Below are positions 11,100 through 22,900 of a stretch of 64,000 bases of DNA, piece by piece. The notes beneath the pieces are model-generated. The model ran no database searches. It had not been told where the DNA came from and worked only from the letters and a program-made list of their open reading frames with translations. Source of the stretch: Mactromeris polynyma. Its lineage: Eukaryota; Mollusca; Bivalvia; Venerida; Mactridae. The position numbers and the translations under genes are program-made. How positions within the stretch are numbered: the stretch's first letter is position 1; every line of letters begins with the position of its first letter. The DNA is taken from NCBI GenBank assembly GCA_032209605.1, contig JASFXZ010000035.1, positions 4,159,001 to 4,223,000 on the forward strand. The letters are read 5' to 3'.

Positions 11100-12860
11100 A
11101 CGTCCATCAGCTAAAACTATTTTTTGAAAGATTAACTTCGGACAAAACTTATTTTAATAATTGTTGCAAAAGTCCTTATTTATCGGGAGACCAAATCTAA
11201 ATTTCAGGTTGCATAACTTTATTATTTTCTCTGTTATGACCATTTGATTAAACAATGGGAAAAACTCACGCAATTTTCGAACCAAATGACAGTTCGCTAA
11301 ACTTCACTGACAGGAGGCAGCCATTACGAACATGTATAAAAGCCGTATCACAGTACGGAATCCAAACTCCACGCACCGGTTATTCTATTACGCTCACAGG
11401 TGATTTTCATGAGATCTCAACATTTATCGATTCCATAGTATACACGTATATACGTGTACATGTACATATATATAGCTCTAGGACTTATTTGTTATTCGAA
11501 TCGTAAGTAGATCTAATGTTTTGGACTTAATACGACATGATTGCTAGCTTGCAGCTTCAAATAAATCAGCTTAAAGAGCTTCCTGAACTTGAAGCCAGAA
11601 TAGCATTTTTTGTTCAAGATTGGGAAGTATGATTTTTAAATCAGAAAGGTTTTTATGTTTACAAGTTGTTGAATTTTACTGCCATATTAAAAAAAGAGAA
11701 TTAAAAAAAAATAAGAACAGTGAAAGTTTAGATATGACTTTTCAGGGAAGATACACAATGTAAAAATAATTTGAACTCGAAAAGAACGTTGTCCTCCGGA
11801 CAGTTTTCTGAAACCATACTAAAGTGACGTTTTGCTTCCCGACTAATGCATTTAGTGAAATAAATCATGTTCAAACGCAAGGTATTTCAGATGCGATCAT
11901 AGTGATGTCAATGACATATTATCAATATCCAATCCCTTTATGCAAGTGTGTATTCACTGACTATTCCCATAATGCTTCCTATCAGATTATATCATACCGT
12001 GAAGTAATTGTATCGAAGGTTGAATGCAAGACTATCGTAACGCCTATGCATTTATTTAGAATTTGCGATAGTCCTGTACTGAACCCTCTTTATAAGTGAC
12101 GGATAAACACAAACTAGAAAAAACTGCAAATGTTCTGTTATATAACTTTCATATTTAACTTAACTGGAATTTGGTCCGGAACATCAATTAAGGCATCATA
12201 AATTATTCCCTAGATTATCATTAATCGGTGCAGTAGTGAATTGTATTTTCTTGATCTCCGGAAAATTGATATCGGCGTTCCTGAAACAAGGCTTGTCTGG
12301 CCCATATTTCTTTTGTTCAGAACATTAAAATATCCCGTCCGCATACAAAGAGAACGGTTGGGGATGGAAATCAAGCTTTAACTTTATTGTGGAGTTACAT
12401 TTGTACTGTTTGTTGATCATAAATATCTATTTATGAACTCGATAACATATTGCCCAAGAGTGTAAACGGAAGTACCGTTGATTGTAATCTAGTATGCATT
12501 AGCTAAAACAAATAAAATAATGATCGAACTTGTCAAAAGCAGTAATCAGGCGATTGGCATGTGACATACCATAAGCATTGACAGACAGTGATTGGAGAGC
12601 TTCGATTATAATATTATATATTCGTTATAAATATAAGGATCCGTATTTAGTATGAACGTAGAGTATAATCGCTGGAGCGTTGAAATCGTAATGCTTTGGT
12701 AAAAGTCAGATATAAGTGGTAAATATACTATTATTGAGAATATCAAAACTTCGATACCTTGCGAGCATCATCCATTTAGTCAGTGTTGTCCTTGATTGGT
12801 ATCTATACAAAGATAAGTAAGGATAGATGAACTTTCTACAAAGAAATAATTGATAGTGAA
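11100..12860. other. intergenic, no gene seen
   Basis: Short frames only, none with a motif I recognise. AT-rich, with no clear repeat structure. Confidence 0.4.
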
Positions 12861-13060
12861 TTGGAAGTGATAAGAAGAGCATCAAAGACAATTTGAAGTT
12901 TTTTTTGGAGTAGATTAGAAGAGCATGAACGTCAATTTGAAGTTTTGTTTGGAGTAGTTAAAAGAGCACCAAAGTAATTTATAAGATATTGGAGTAGATA
13001 AGAAGAGCATCTAGTTGAATTGGAATATATTAGAGTAAAGAGTGAAGAGCATCAACACAG
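12860..13060 (+). repeat. imperfect ~45 bp tandem repeats 5' of the GPCR
   Basis: The unit GGAGTAGATAAGAAGAGCAT, followed by a CAATTTGAAGTTTT-like tail, recurs about four to five times, the last degenerate copy (GTGAAGAGCATCAACACAG) ending just before the receptor's ATG at 13063. It may form part of the 5' untranslated region. Confidence 0.6.
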
Positions 13061-13062
13061 AT

Positions 13063-14512
13063 ATGGAAACTGAATCGCAAATTAACCAATCAACGCAAAC
13101 GGATGAACACTTGGAATCTGGTGTCCTCTTTATTACCAACACTGGTGCCAAGGTTTCACATGTATACTTTGTTGCATGCTTAATTACAGTAATACTAGCG
13201 GGTTGGATTATCTCCTTAAATGGAATTGTGATTCATACATTACTCTATCGTAAGGTATACAATGATGTGACCGACTATTTTGTGTCTTCTTTATCAATAG
13301 CCGACATGGTAACAGGTGTAGTTCTGGTATACGTTACCTCATACCTCAAAACTTGCAGGAGTGTTTATTCAGATTTGGATTAACATATACAGTTTCTCAC
13401 AGTTCCTTTGGTCATATTCTGGCTATAACTATAGACAGATATGTTAAAATCAAGTACCCATTAAAATACTTCACGCTTTTTACCAAGAAGACGGTGATAA
13501 TAATATCATCAACAATTTGGATCAGTTCCATTATCGTAGGACTGCTTCCATTACTTGGCTGGTATACGGAATACAAAAGTAGAGAAAACAATGTCACAGT
13601 CTGTAAATTTGTTGGTGTGCTGCCTGACGAGTACTTCATATTCAACTTGACGATCAACCTCATCCCATCCCTAGGAACACTAGGCCTTTATCTAGGCATT
13701 ATTGTAAAGCAGTTCGGATGCAAAAACGAATGAAAACATTGAGGGAAGGTATGCATTCATGCAGTTCTCCATTGCATGACCATACATGGAAATTTGTCAA
13801 AACAGTGGCTATTATTGTTCTTCTATCAATTCTCTGCTGGATGCCAGGAAGTAAGTTGTATCACATTACTTTGTACTTAATCAGACATTCTTATCAATAT
13901 GTAATCATTTTACCGCCCATTAACTTTGTAAACACAAACCATTCATAACACAATGACTTGGAAATCATAAATATCCGGCTTCGTTTCCGCTTATCCATTC
14001 TCTATTGGCTTTGCACTCAGTAATCACCGATATGCTAAGCAATTGGTACTTAAAACACTGACCTACATTTTTTTAATCACATGACTCCCATTAGTTCATT
14101 ATTCACTAATATTGTAGCATATGAATTATATTTCGTTTGTGGATGACAGGTTAGTTTAGTTTTCTTAAGACAGCATAGCTTCTTAAATCAATACCTAACA
14201 AAATCAATCATGATTAAGTTAATGATGACAGTTAAAAGAATTAAATCTCAATGTGTTTATATTACAGTCATGAGCATTATACTACATGTTTCTGGACGCT
14301 TGGAAAGTATGTCTATAGAATCAAGAGGGGAATTGATCACATACTGTGGACTTTGTATATTCCTGAATTCATTGATCAACCCTCTTATTTATGCTGTGAA
14401 GATTGATGCAGTAAAAACCCGATTTAAAAGGCTGTGTTGCTGTTCCAAACAACCAGGTGTACGATTACCGATCACTTCAAAGCAAGTGAGGATAGAAACG
14501 TTAAATACGTAA
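13063..14512 (+). pseudogene. class A (rhodopsin-type) GPCR with two frameshifts
   Basis: Start METESQ at 13063; an upstream GTG at 13042 is not needed. The first frame covers TM1 and TM2 (SLSIADMVTG) to about 13350. A one-base shift moves to the next frame for the ECL1 Cys, TM3 and the DRYVKIKYP motif (DRY), TM4 and TM5 to about 13715. A second one-base shift leads into ICL3 and TM6 (CWMPG). An intron with GTAAGT at 13851 and ATTACAG ending at 14267 joins in phase to TM7 with NPLIY and a Cys-rich tail, stop at 14512. Order and spacing fit a peptide/lipid/amine-type class A receptor; TM motifs suggest the adenosine/melanocortin/cannabinoid-like cluster, but the ligand is unknown. Both shifts look like single-base losses, so it is either a recent pseudogene or an assembly error. 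Confidence 0.75.
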
Positions 14513-15897
14513 TAGACGTTGCATTGAAGAAATATACATAAACAGTTTAAAATGTCATGATAAATGCTAGTGTGGAAGATGTAAAATACTGTTTTGCTGG
14601 GATAAATCGCCTGGAATAAAGAAATATAAACAATATCAGGCCAATAGGTTTAAATTAAAAAGGCATTTTTTTCTGGTACAGCCGTGTGCTTTTTCTACAT
14701 GGTTTAACGCCAAACGCCATTGAGAAAACAAGTTCTTTCCAGAATGTCATACTAAAAACGCATCTAGTATCCTATATCTATTGTTAAATTACCTTATTAA
14801 CACACATATTATATACCAACACGTTGTTTGTATTAAAGAAAAAGAACGAGAAACACAAGCATGCGTATTTATTTACAACTGTTTACATTGACTAAATGGA
14901 TGACAATAAACAAGTATGCAATGTATATATAGGAAGTTTATAATTTTGTATATTGACCATACAGCAACAGCAATAACGCCGGATGGCGCAATAAGCTTTT
15001 GGACATCGATGCTTTCTTGGGGTAATCCATGAATGTAAATATAAAGACAAATATTACACTAGGGTTCACGAAATGACATTCTTGTCGGTCGTGTTTTAGA
15101 TTACTATACGATGGAAAAAGGAACATTCAACTCGCCTGTATTTCAATTTGAATTACTTTAGCCTGATATTTATTGATTGTTGTTTTCCCGGAGGCGAGGT
15201 ACTGTCTTATGTAAGTGGCGTTCCCTGTAGCAACTTACATTCTCTCTTTTACATTCTAGAAACGTTCACAGTTGCGCAAACTGCGACTCTAATCAAACAT
15301 AACTAAATGTATGATGATAAACATGATACTATTAATGAAAAAAAACAACATATTTTTTTAATAATACAATGAATCAATTTTAAATATGAAAACTGTATTA
15401 AACTATAAAAGTGTAAATGAAATTAACGTATGTAAACATAAAAATTGGAGCGGTTATGAATATTAAGTGACATCTTGAATACAACATGTTTGTTAAGTTC
15501 AATCTTTTTTCTATGTGACCTTCGCATTTTGTGTTAGTGTTCGGACTATAGATCCACTGGAGCTGTTGCAGTCTACACGTGCTTGTCCACTGCAATGGTT
15601 CAGTTTGACACTTTGTTCTTGTCCATTTTGCCACTTGCAATACAAGCCGATATGATAATATTTACATAAGAAATACAATCCAAAAATCTGATTAAATAAA
15701 GCAAAATATACATGATTATAAATGTTTAGCACAAACTTATAATAATCATAAAACAAAGCAGCTTCTTGGTAAAACTCGGAATGAATACATAAATCATACG
15801 GTTCTACGTTATACACTTTTGATGTTTACTATGACACACGAATGCTATTATCATTTGCAAATGTTTGTATATCTGTAGCACGCATGAAGTAGAGACT
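14513..15897. other. intergenic between GPCR and phosphatase 3' ends
   Basis: The convergent genes end here. A dispersed-repeat copy lies near 15165-15258. Minus-strand frames near 15400-15816 might be 3' untranslated sequence of the phosphatase; they carry no motif I recognise. Confidence 0.4.
15165..15258 (+). repeat. dispersed short repeat family, internally deleted copy
   Basis: GATTGTTGTTTTCCCGGAGG runs directly to a shortened GCGAGGTACTGTCTTATGT, then GGCGTTCCCTGTAGCAACTT and ATTCTCTCTT. The end is well conserved relative to the copy at 1187. Confidence 0.65.
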
Positions 15898-18800
15898 CTA
15901 GCGAGCAACATTAGAATAAATGTGGTTCGTGTTCACATCAACTTCAACACTGCGGAAGCAAAACTCGAACTGTTCCTGGAAGAAAAGTAAAACAAAACAT
16001 ATTCAAATACAATATTTGATTTTTATAAACTTAAAAAATATAATAAATTTATGAAAGATTATTATGATTTTATAGTTGATATAATATAAACTCTGTATAC
16101 CGGTTTTATGGGAACTTTCGGCAATGTACCATAAAGTATGCGCAATGAACATACCGTACTGCCAATCATGTGTCAGTCCCCGGTGTTTATATATACGCAT
16201 AATACCAGGATACCGAAGCTGGCGTGTTTCGTTTCATGTTTAATTCTGTCCCATGGAGTTTATTGTGTATCCCAAAGTTAAGTGTGGTTATTCCATATGA
16301 CCTTTTTGTTTTTGGTGTAGTTTAATCCACCTGAATCCATAAGTACCTAGTTGTCTCATCTTTGGGCTTTTCTGTTTCCCTGTTCCATTCTAGTCAGTAT
16401 TATTGTTAACCTCTACCCATTTTGAATTATTTGTCTAACCCAAAGGATGTTTGATTGTAGGGTTAATATAATCTTCCTTTGACTTATATATTTCATTTTT
16501 TACATTCGCATTTGTAACACACTTAATCATTTATTCTAAGAATGACTGAAGGCGAACAAAGCACGAGTCGTTACCGAAGAATACCATGTCTAGTCTAGTA
16601 TGCACTTTCGAATACCCGTAGCGCCATTGACTGATTTTCCATGTTCCTCAAAACATGACTTTATTACACATATTTGCTGTGTATCATACGAGTTACCAAA
16701 TGATACCATGTTTTAGATGCACTTTGTACAATTTTGCAACGTTACATGTTTCTTAACCCCGAAAATTAGTTATCTATTCTAAAGAAAGGATTTTGACGGA
16801 CCGAAGAAAATTTACTGATTAATCCTTTTGATGGTCAGACATACCATATATAATAGTTATGAATGTTAATAACTATGTTTTATGGATGGAACAAATGACA
16901 TTTGAACTACACAGCGATTTACAGCCTTGGAACTGTCAGTAAAAATCGATTAAACAGTTAGTTAACCGCACACTTAACCGCTATATTGCAATTGATTTAC
17001 AAAATGTATACTGAACATATTCTCTGTAACTAAATGAATATACAACCTTATTTGGAATTGCGGTTTTCCTGCGAGTACGAATTCGCCTCAAAGTGTTTGG
17101 TACACTGACTTGACCTTCAGCCTCGATTTTTTCAAACAGAATACCGACAGCACAGAACAGGCCACTGCGTTTGTCGCCATTTCTAAAATGTTTGGAAATC
17201 AAGAAATATTTTAACAGTTTCAAGTCTTATAATATGATATATTTAAGCAATACTTTTGCCTATATAGTGATCAGTTTTATATAAAACAGGAGCGTGAGGG
17301 ATTCAATTGAATTTGCTGAAATGCATGTATATATCCTCTTTACCATCAATGTCATTGTTTTGTCACTTTTAATAACACTACGCTTACATTGCTCATTAAT
17401 ATAGTTCGTCTTTGATCACATTTGAAATATAACACAGAAATACATGTCAGACAATAAGCACGATGCTCATTCTGCAACCATACTGCTTCGTAATCTTATA
17501 TAAGTTTGTAGTATATATTTTATCATTTTACATCGTTTGTGTAACACGTTCTTACAACTTCGAACAATCACTTTCGATGACAATATTCAGGGTTACTAGC
17601 CACTACTGGCGTTAAATACATTGATTGTGTAGTTCATGATCAAATCCTACTAAACGCTGGCCTCGAACGCATGATGTTCGAGACTCATCAGCCAAATAAT
17701 CTATCCCACAATCAGTACGCCTTACTTTAGTTGATATATTTATCAAATGACTACGTTGTACAATACATAACTTACAAGCAATGAACTAAGATAGGGGCTT
17801 TTGTATTCTTCATATCGTCGGCTTTGTTGCTGACATCCTTCACAAACTGTGTAAACACTTGTACATTAGCAGGTACTTTCTCGTCACTTTTCCAATTAGT
17901 CAATTGGTAATGGTAAACTACCTTTTCTCCCGATGAGTGCTGAAAAGTCAACATTTGAATAAAGCACGGCATACACTGAACCTTGAAAGATGATACTTAA
18001 TATCTGGTTATCACTGTGTATAGAAAACTGAACTTGTCTTCGTATACCTGACTCAAGTGGGTGCCGCTTGTTAACAATCGTGTGATAGGCTTGAATGATA
18101 CACTTCGTGTAGAAAAAACGTATTCGATGATGGCAGTGTATATTATGATTTAAAATCCCATTTATTTCCACGGCAGCTTTGTTAGCTGTTATTTGAGCTG
18201 ACATTCTTCATCAAAAAACAATAGCTGACACATGAACGTGCACAATATCCTTACCTTGTCCTTGTTTGAGATTGTCATTTTTCTCATTATTTAATTTGGC
18301 TTTGATTCGCCCCTCGACGCTTTCAGAGTAAAAGGCCCACAGTTTAAAACTTGATTGTCAGCTCCTAAATAATCACCAATCTCCTAAATAGAAATGCGCA
18401 ATTCATTAACATATATATGTTACTTTCTGTTTCAATTATCTTACTGATACTGACTGTTTAATTGAAAACTAGTACGATATGTATTCAGATTATGCTATCT
18501 TACATTAACTTTGAAATAAACCGAGGATGATTTATAGGTACTAGGATATCACTGACCTGGAAGTTAAACTATATAACCAAGAAGAGCAATAAAACACAAC
18601 AATTGCGTGTTATTTATGAATAAATGTCCCCAACTTAAGTATTCATTTCAGATCGTTGTTTGAATAGACAATTGCACTAAACAGCGGGATTTCTGATACT
18701 TCCCATAACTTGTTATACAGTACATATCTTACACAGTATAGCATAGGAAAGCACACGGTCACATGACAAAGCTTACCAAACCATAAGCTAAAGATCCAAC

Positions 18801-19952
18801 TATTACATATAATCACAAAAAATCATATTTTTGTAGTAGTTTGAAATAGATATTTAGAAACACAAATCTATGAAGCATCCGGAAGGAAAGGTAAGCTGGC
18901 AGAATCAAATTAAACAATGTAACAGAGTAAAGGAACATTATTGCAGAGCATTGCATACTTGATATATATTGTCTTACCGTCCCTATCACCTCAGCATCTT
19001 CCATCGATACAACACAGTAACAACTTTCTTGGAAAATCAAACAAATGAAGTCCATTTCAGTCCCTTGAAGAGGAGATTGAGCCATGATATACTGGTCCTT
19101 TTTCTTGAAGCTCTACAATGACATCATCAGCTTATCATTGTTGTATAATTTAAAGGATTAAGGCAAAACTTGATTTCATTTTAGCTGAGTGGATCGTTCT
19201 AAATTTCCACGAGGTATAATGTAAACGAGACAATGTATTAAACAATATCGTAACTCTCATTAGAGTTATAAGTTTAATGTAGTCAGTATTTTCTTTAAAT
19301 AAACAGTTAAACTGTATTTTGAAAGGGAACACGAACCTTTCATTAATTATTTATTCCCTTACACGTGCATAAGTTTGGTATAAAAGTAATGGTAATAACA
19401 TAATTATTTCAACGTATCATAATAACTTTTCCCTGTATATGTGATCTCTGGGTATTACTTACATTAACATACATGGCGTTGATGTAGTCGGATGAGTTGA
19501 AAGATCGGCATATGTATAATCTTGGTCTATGCTTGTCCGCTGTTTGCAATAGTAAATGGATTATTTGCTATATTTGCCATACAATCATCAATGTCTATAA
19601 ATAGTTTTAGTACAAATGAAATTAATTCATAACAAGAAATATCTTGATAGAAGATGGTTGGCGCAACTTATTGTACAGTATAAACATGCGGAGATGTTAC
19701 GATTGATGGACACTCCAGATCAAAAATGGAGTTTGGTAAAGTCAGCGACATTCAGTGGATTTCGGTACACAACACTGATATGCAAATAGCAAAACCATGC
19801 TAGTACGGCTGCATATATGTAACAAACCAAACTCAATCCGTTATGTTACCTGGTATGTCACTATGTTTTCTATTCTTGTCACCATGGCGACCATTATTAT
19901 TCCTTGCTTGAATTTCTTCTGATTTTTCGACTTCAATTACAGTCATCAGCAA
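15898..19952 (-). CDS. phosphatase D2 exons with an in-frame stop
   Basis: Exons 19952-19850, 19539-19463 (DKHRPRLYICRSF), 19112-18978 (KKDQYIMAQSPLQGTEMDFI), 18383-18255, 17939-17776, 17182-17047 and 15975-15898. In 18383-18255 the expected Tyr codon after ESKPN is TAA (18293-18291), followed in frame by IMRKMTISNKDK. The WPD position reads WKSDEKVP, the usual sign of a non-catalytic D2, although the loop HCLNGDKRSG still has CX5R. The tail ends NHIYSNVAR. If the stop is real, the protein ends after ~1111 residues with D1 complete and D2 cut early. Confidence 0.85.
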
Positions 19953-22900
19953 CTGCAATATAGTGCAACAGGATAAAGACACGTTGACAATGACATAGCA
20001 CTACATGTCAGTGAGCTTTATTAAGCATATAATAATAATAAAACCAATAATGATAACAAGTAATAATGATATACATGTAAATGTTCATCACACCACTATA
20101 TATCGTATTTACATTTGAATGTCGTGCATTACATGTATTTGTGGTACCAATACTGATATCATTATAGTAAAAATAAATCCCCACAAAACAATCAAGGAAC
20201 TGAATCAAACAACACAATCATTTCTATCATTTTTACTTTTTGTACAAGTACACTAGTATTTCATCGATTTTCGGCGACATCAAAACAATTCAATAAAAGA
20301 AATTGATGGAAAGTTTGAACAATTTTATTTCAAACATGTTAAGAAAATTATATATTACACTAAAGTTTTTGTTGAACTTGTCACTCATGTCCCTAATGTA
20401 TGCACCAAACTCCTCCACACGAATTGCCTCGCATTGAAACGTCAATGTATGCACAAGAGCCTTATGGAGGAATTCGTACTGCTCCTGAAAAAATAACAAA
20501 AACGGTAAAATTAATGAATCCTAGTTACATTCTTATACGTCAACGCACATATTTGTAATGTTTTCTTTCATATTTTGTACACATACATACATGTAAATCG
20601 ATCATATAAAGGACGAAACTTAATTATAAGCAATGTCAGTGAAATTGTGTCATTGGGGAATGACTTATGTTTCTGATCGGTTCTCACAACGACTTGTGTT
20701 TTCCCTCCTGTTTGTTATTTATCTCCTAGGTTGTGCTTTATTGTCGGTCATGCTATTCTTTGCGCGTGTTCTCATGCGTGTTACGCTTGCACCTCCTCAT
20801 ATATTTGGCGTTCCATATAATAAGCCCACACATCTCCAAGCTCAGATTCAGCAGAGTGGTGAATATCGGTTATACTTCCGGTTATACTTCCAGGTCAGGT
20901 TAGGTTGTCTTTCTAACTTACCAGAGTCTGCACCATGTTAACCCGTTGTTTTCTCATGTGGTTCACACACTCATAACAGTTGATTCTCTCCCCTGCCTCT
21001 CCAGCTTCTGTTAACCTGTCCAGAGCAATGTACGTCCCAGTTCGCCCGATTCCAGCACTGATGTGACAAAAGGAATAAATGAGAGGAGATACAACCCACA
21101 CAGTAACCTCATATGTACAATGGAACAAGAACAAGATGCATTTTTGCAATCATGCAACACACTTACTTTTTCTCGCGCACAATGGCATGCGGTATTCGGC
21201 AATAAATGACCAGCTGAATTGATATAGCACCTATCAGTCACAAAAGTTCATATAGAATAAACAATGGAATGGTGATTAGTATAGCAATTTAAAGATATGC
21301 ACATATTTCGTGACTTTAGTTTAAATTTATCTTTTTTAAATCGTTTTACGTCTCGACTTCACTCCCGATTTACGTCTTTACAACACTGTCTTTGTCTGCT
21401 TCCTGGGTTTACTAAACATAACAGAACAAAATAGGTATTGTGAAATTCGTTACTGAACTCCGACCAGCAGGTGTAAACTCACGACCTTCAGAAACAGGCG
21501 CTCTACCCCTCGACTATTATGCTTCACTATCATCATATGGTAACCCCATTTATTTATAACATTGTAAGGTACATCATAATGCAATTTAATCAAAGTTTAC
21601 AACCTGCAGTGGATAATAACGGGTCCATGTTGTACACGTGGCACACTTCTGACCCTTTGACGAAATTCTACCAGACTTGTGACTTCATCCGGAATGCTCT
21701 TGTCTGGCCAGGCAGTATAATGTAATTGGTGAACAGTTCTCTTCTTTGATTTCTTATGGAACATAAATTGTCACATTATGGAGTAACATCATTCTGGTAT
21801 CTTAGCAGATCAACCGGCAAATTCACTTACATATACAAAGTACTTGCTCGCCACAAAAGCGAGAACAGGAACATAAAGCCATACATGTTAACAGATGCGT
21901 AGGCAAATGAACAAAGGGAGGTTAATGAGGAAATGTAAACATTATCATTTGAACAACATCGAATGAAAACATGAAATGATTCTATCAATGAATATTTGAT
22001 GGGGTTTCGTTTCATTAATTACTACAATGTGTATGATCCAGTTTTGAGCCTTTCCATTTTTTTCCACCCTTTATATGACATCGCATGTTTCTTCATTTAG
22101 TCCAGCATTATCAAAAGTACCTACATTTGACTCCTGTCCACATTATGTTTTTGTCCGATATAGAGATAAGTTCATAATTATGTAAATGTTAAGAAGTGTA
22201 AACTTATTCTAATGACATACTTATTAGTTTTCAGGCCGCTAACATTTTTAACATTTCTTATCCTCTTTATTTGTGCAATATTTGTTTACATTATTGAGTC
22301 AAGATATATAACTTCTTTGTATATTTTGTACATCTAACTTACCTTTTCAACAGTAAATGTCCTTATTGTGTACTCAGCGAATACTTCAACACGTTGACAA
22401 TATACAGTGATATCTAGATAAAATTCAGTGCAGTCCACGTTTGGCCAGTACTGTTCGCATTTATTCCCCTGTAATATTTACGTTTTCAAATATGTTTACC
22501 AAGTGATGAATACAATCGCAAAAACATAATGCATCTTTGTGAGATAATTTATATCAACTTCATCTTAAATTGCGTTTGAATTCAACCATGTAATATTACT
22601 TTACCGAAAAATCCTGAATAAATTTCCCCTTTGTTAACAATCGGTGTAGAGTTTTGTACATTTGATATACCTAAGTGATGAAATTATAGACATGTGAAAC
22701 TATTTTGGTTTGTCATACTTTCTTTGTTACATTTAACCAGCCTTCGACTTTATGCGATGCATTGAATATAGAACTTACCTAACAGGAAAGGAAAAAGAAA
22801 CTCGATCCTAGTTTTGTGGATTTTTTGTTAATGTTTTACAAACTGACCTTTATTTTGCGCATGCTAGATAGTGCCCATCATAACGGATCCATTACAGGAA

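Noticed and set aside
17896..18204. Minus-strand frame of 102 codons between D2 exons
   Set aside because: Runs through an intron; no PTP homology and the flanking exons join in phase without it.
20633..20941. Plus-strand frame of 102 codons with a hydrophobic stretch
   Set aside because: It overlaps the D1 active-site exon and intron of the phosphatase on the other strand, has no family motif, and is best explained by chance.
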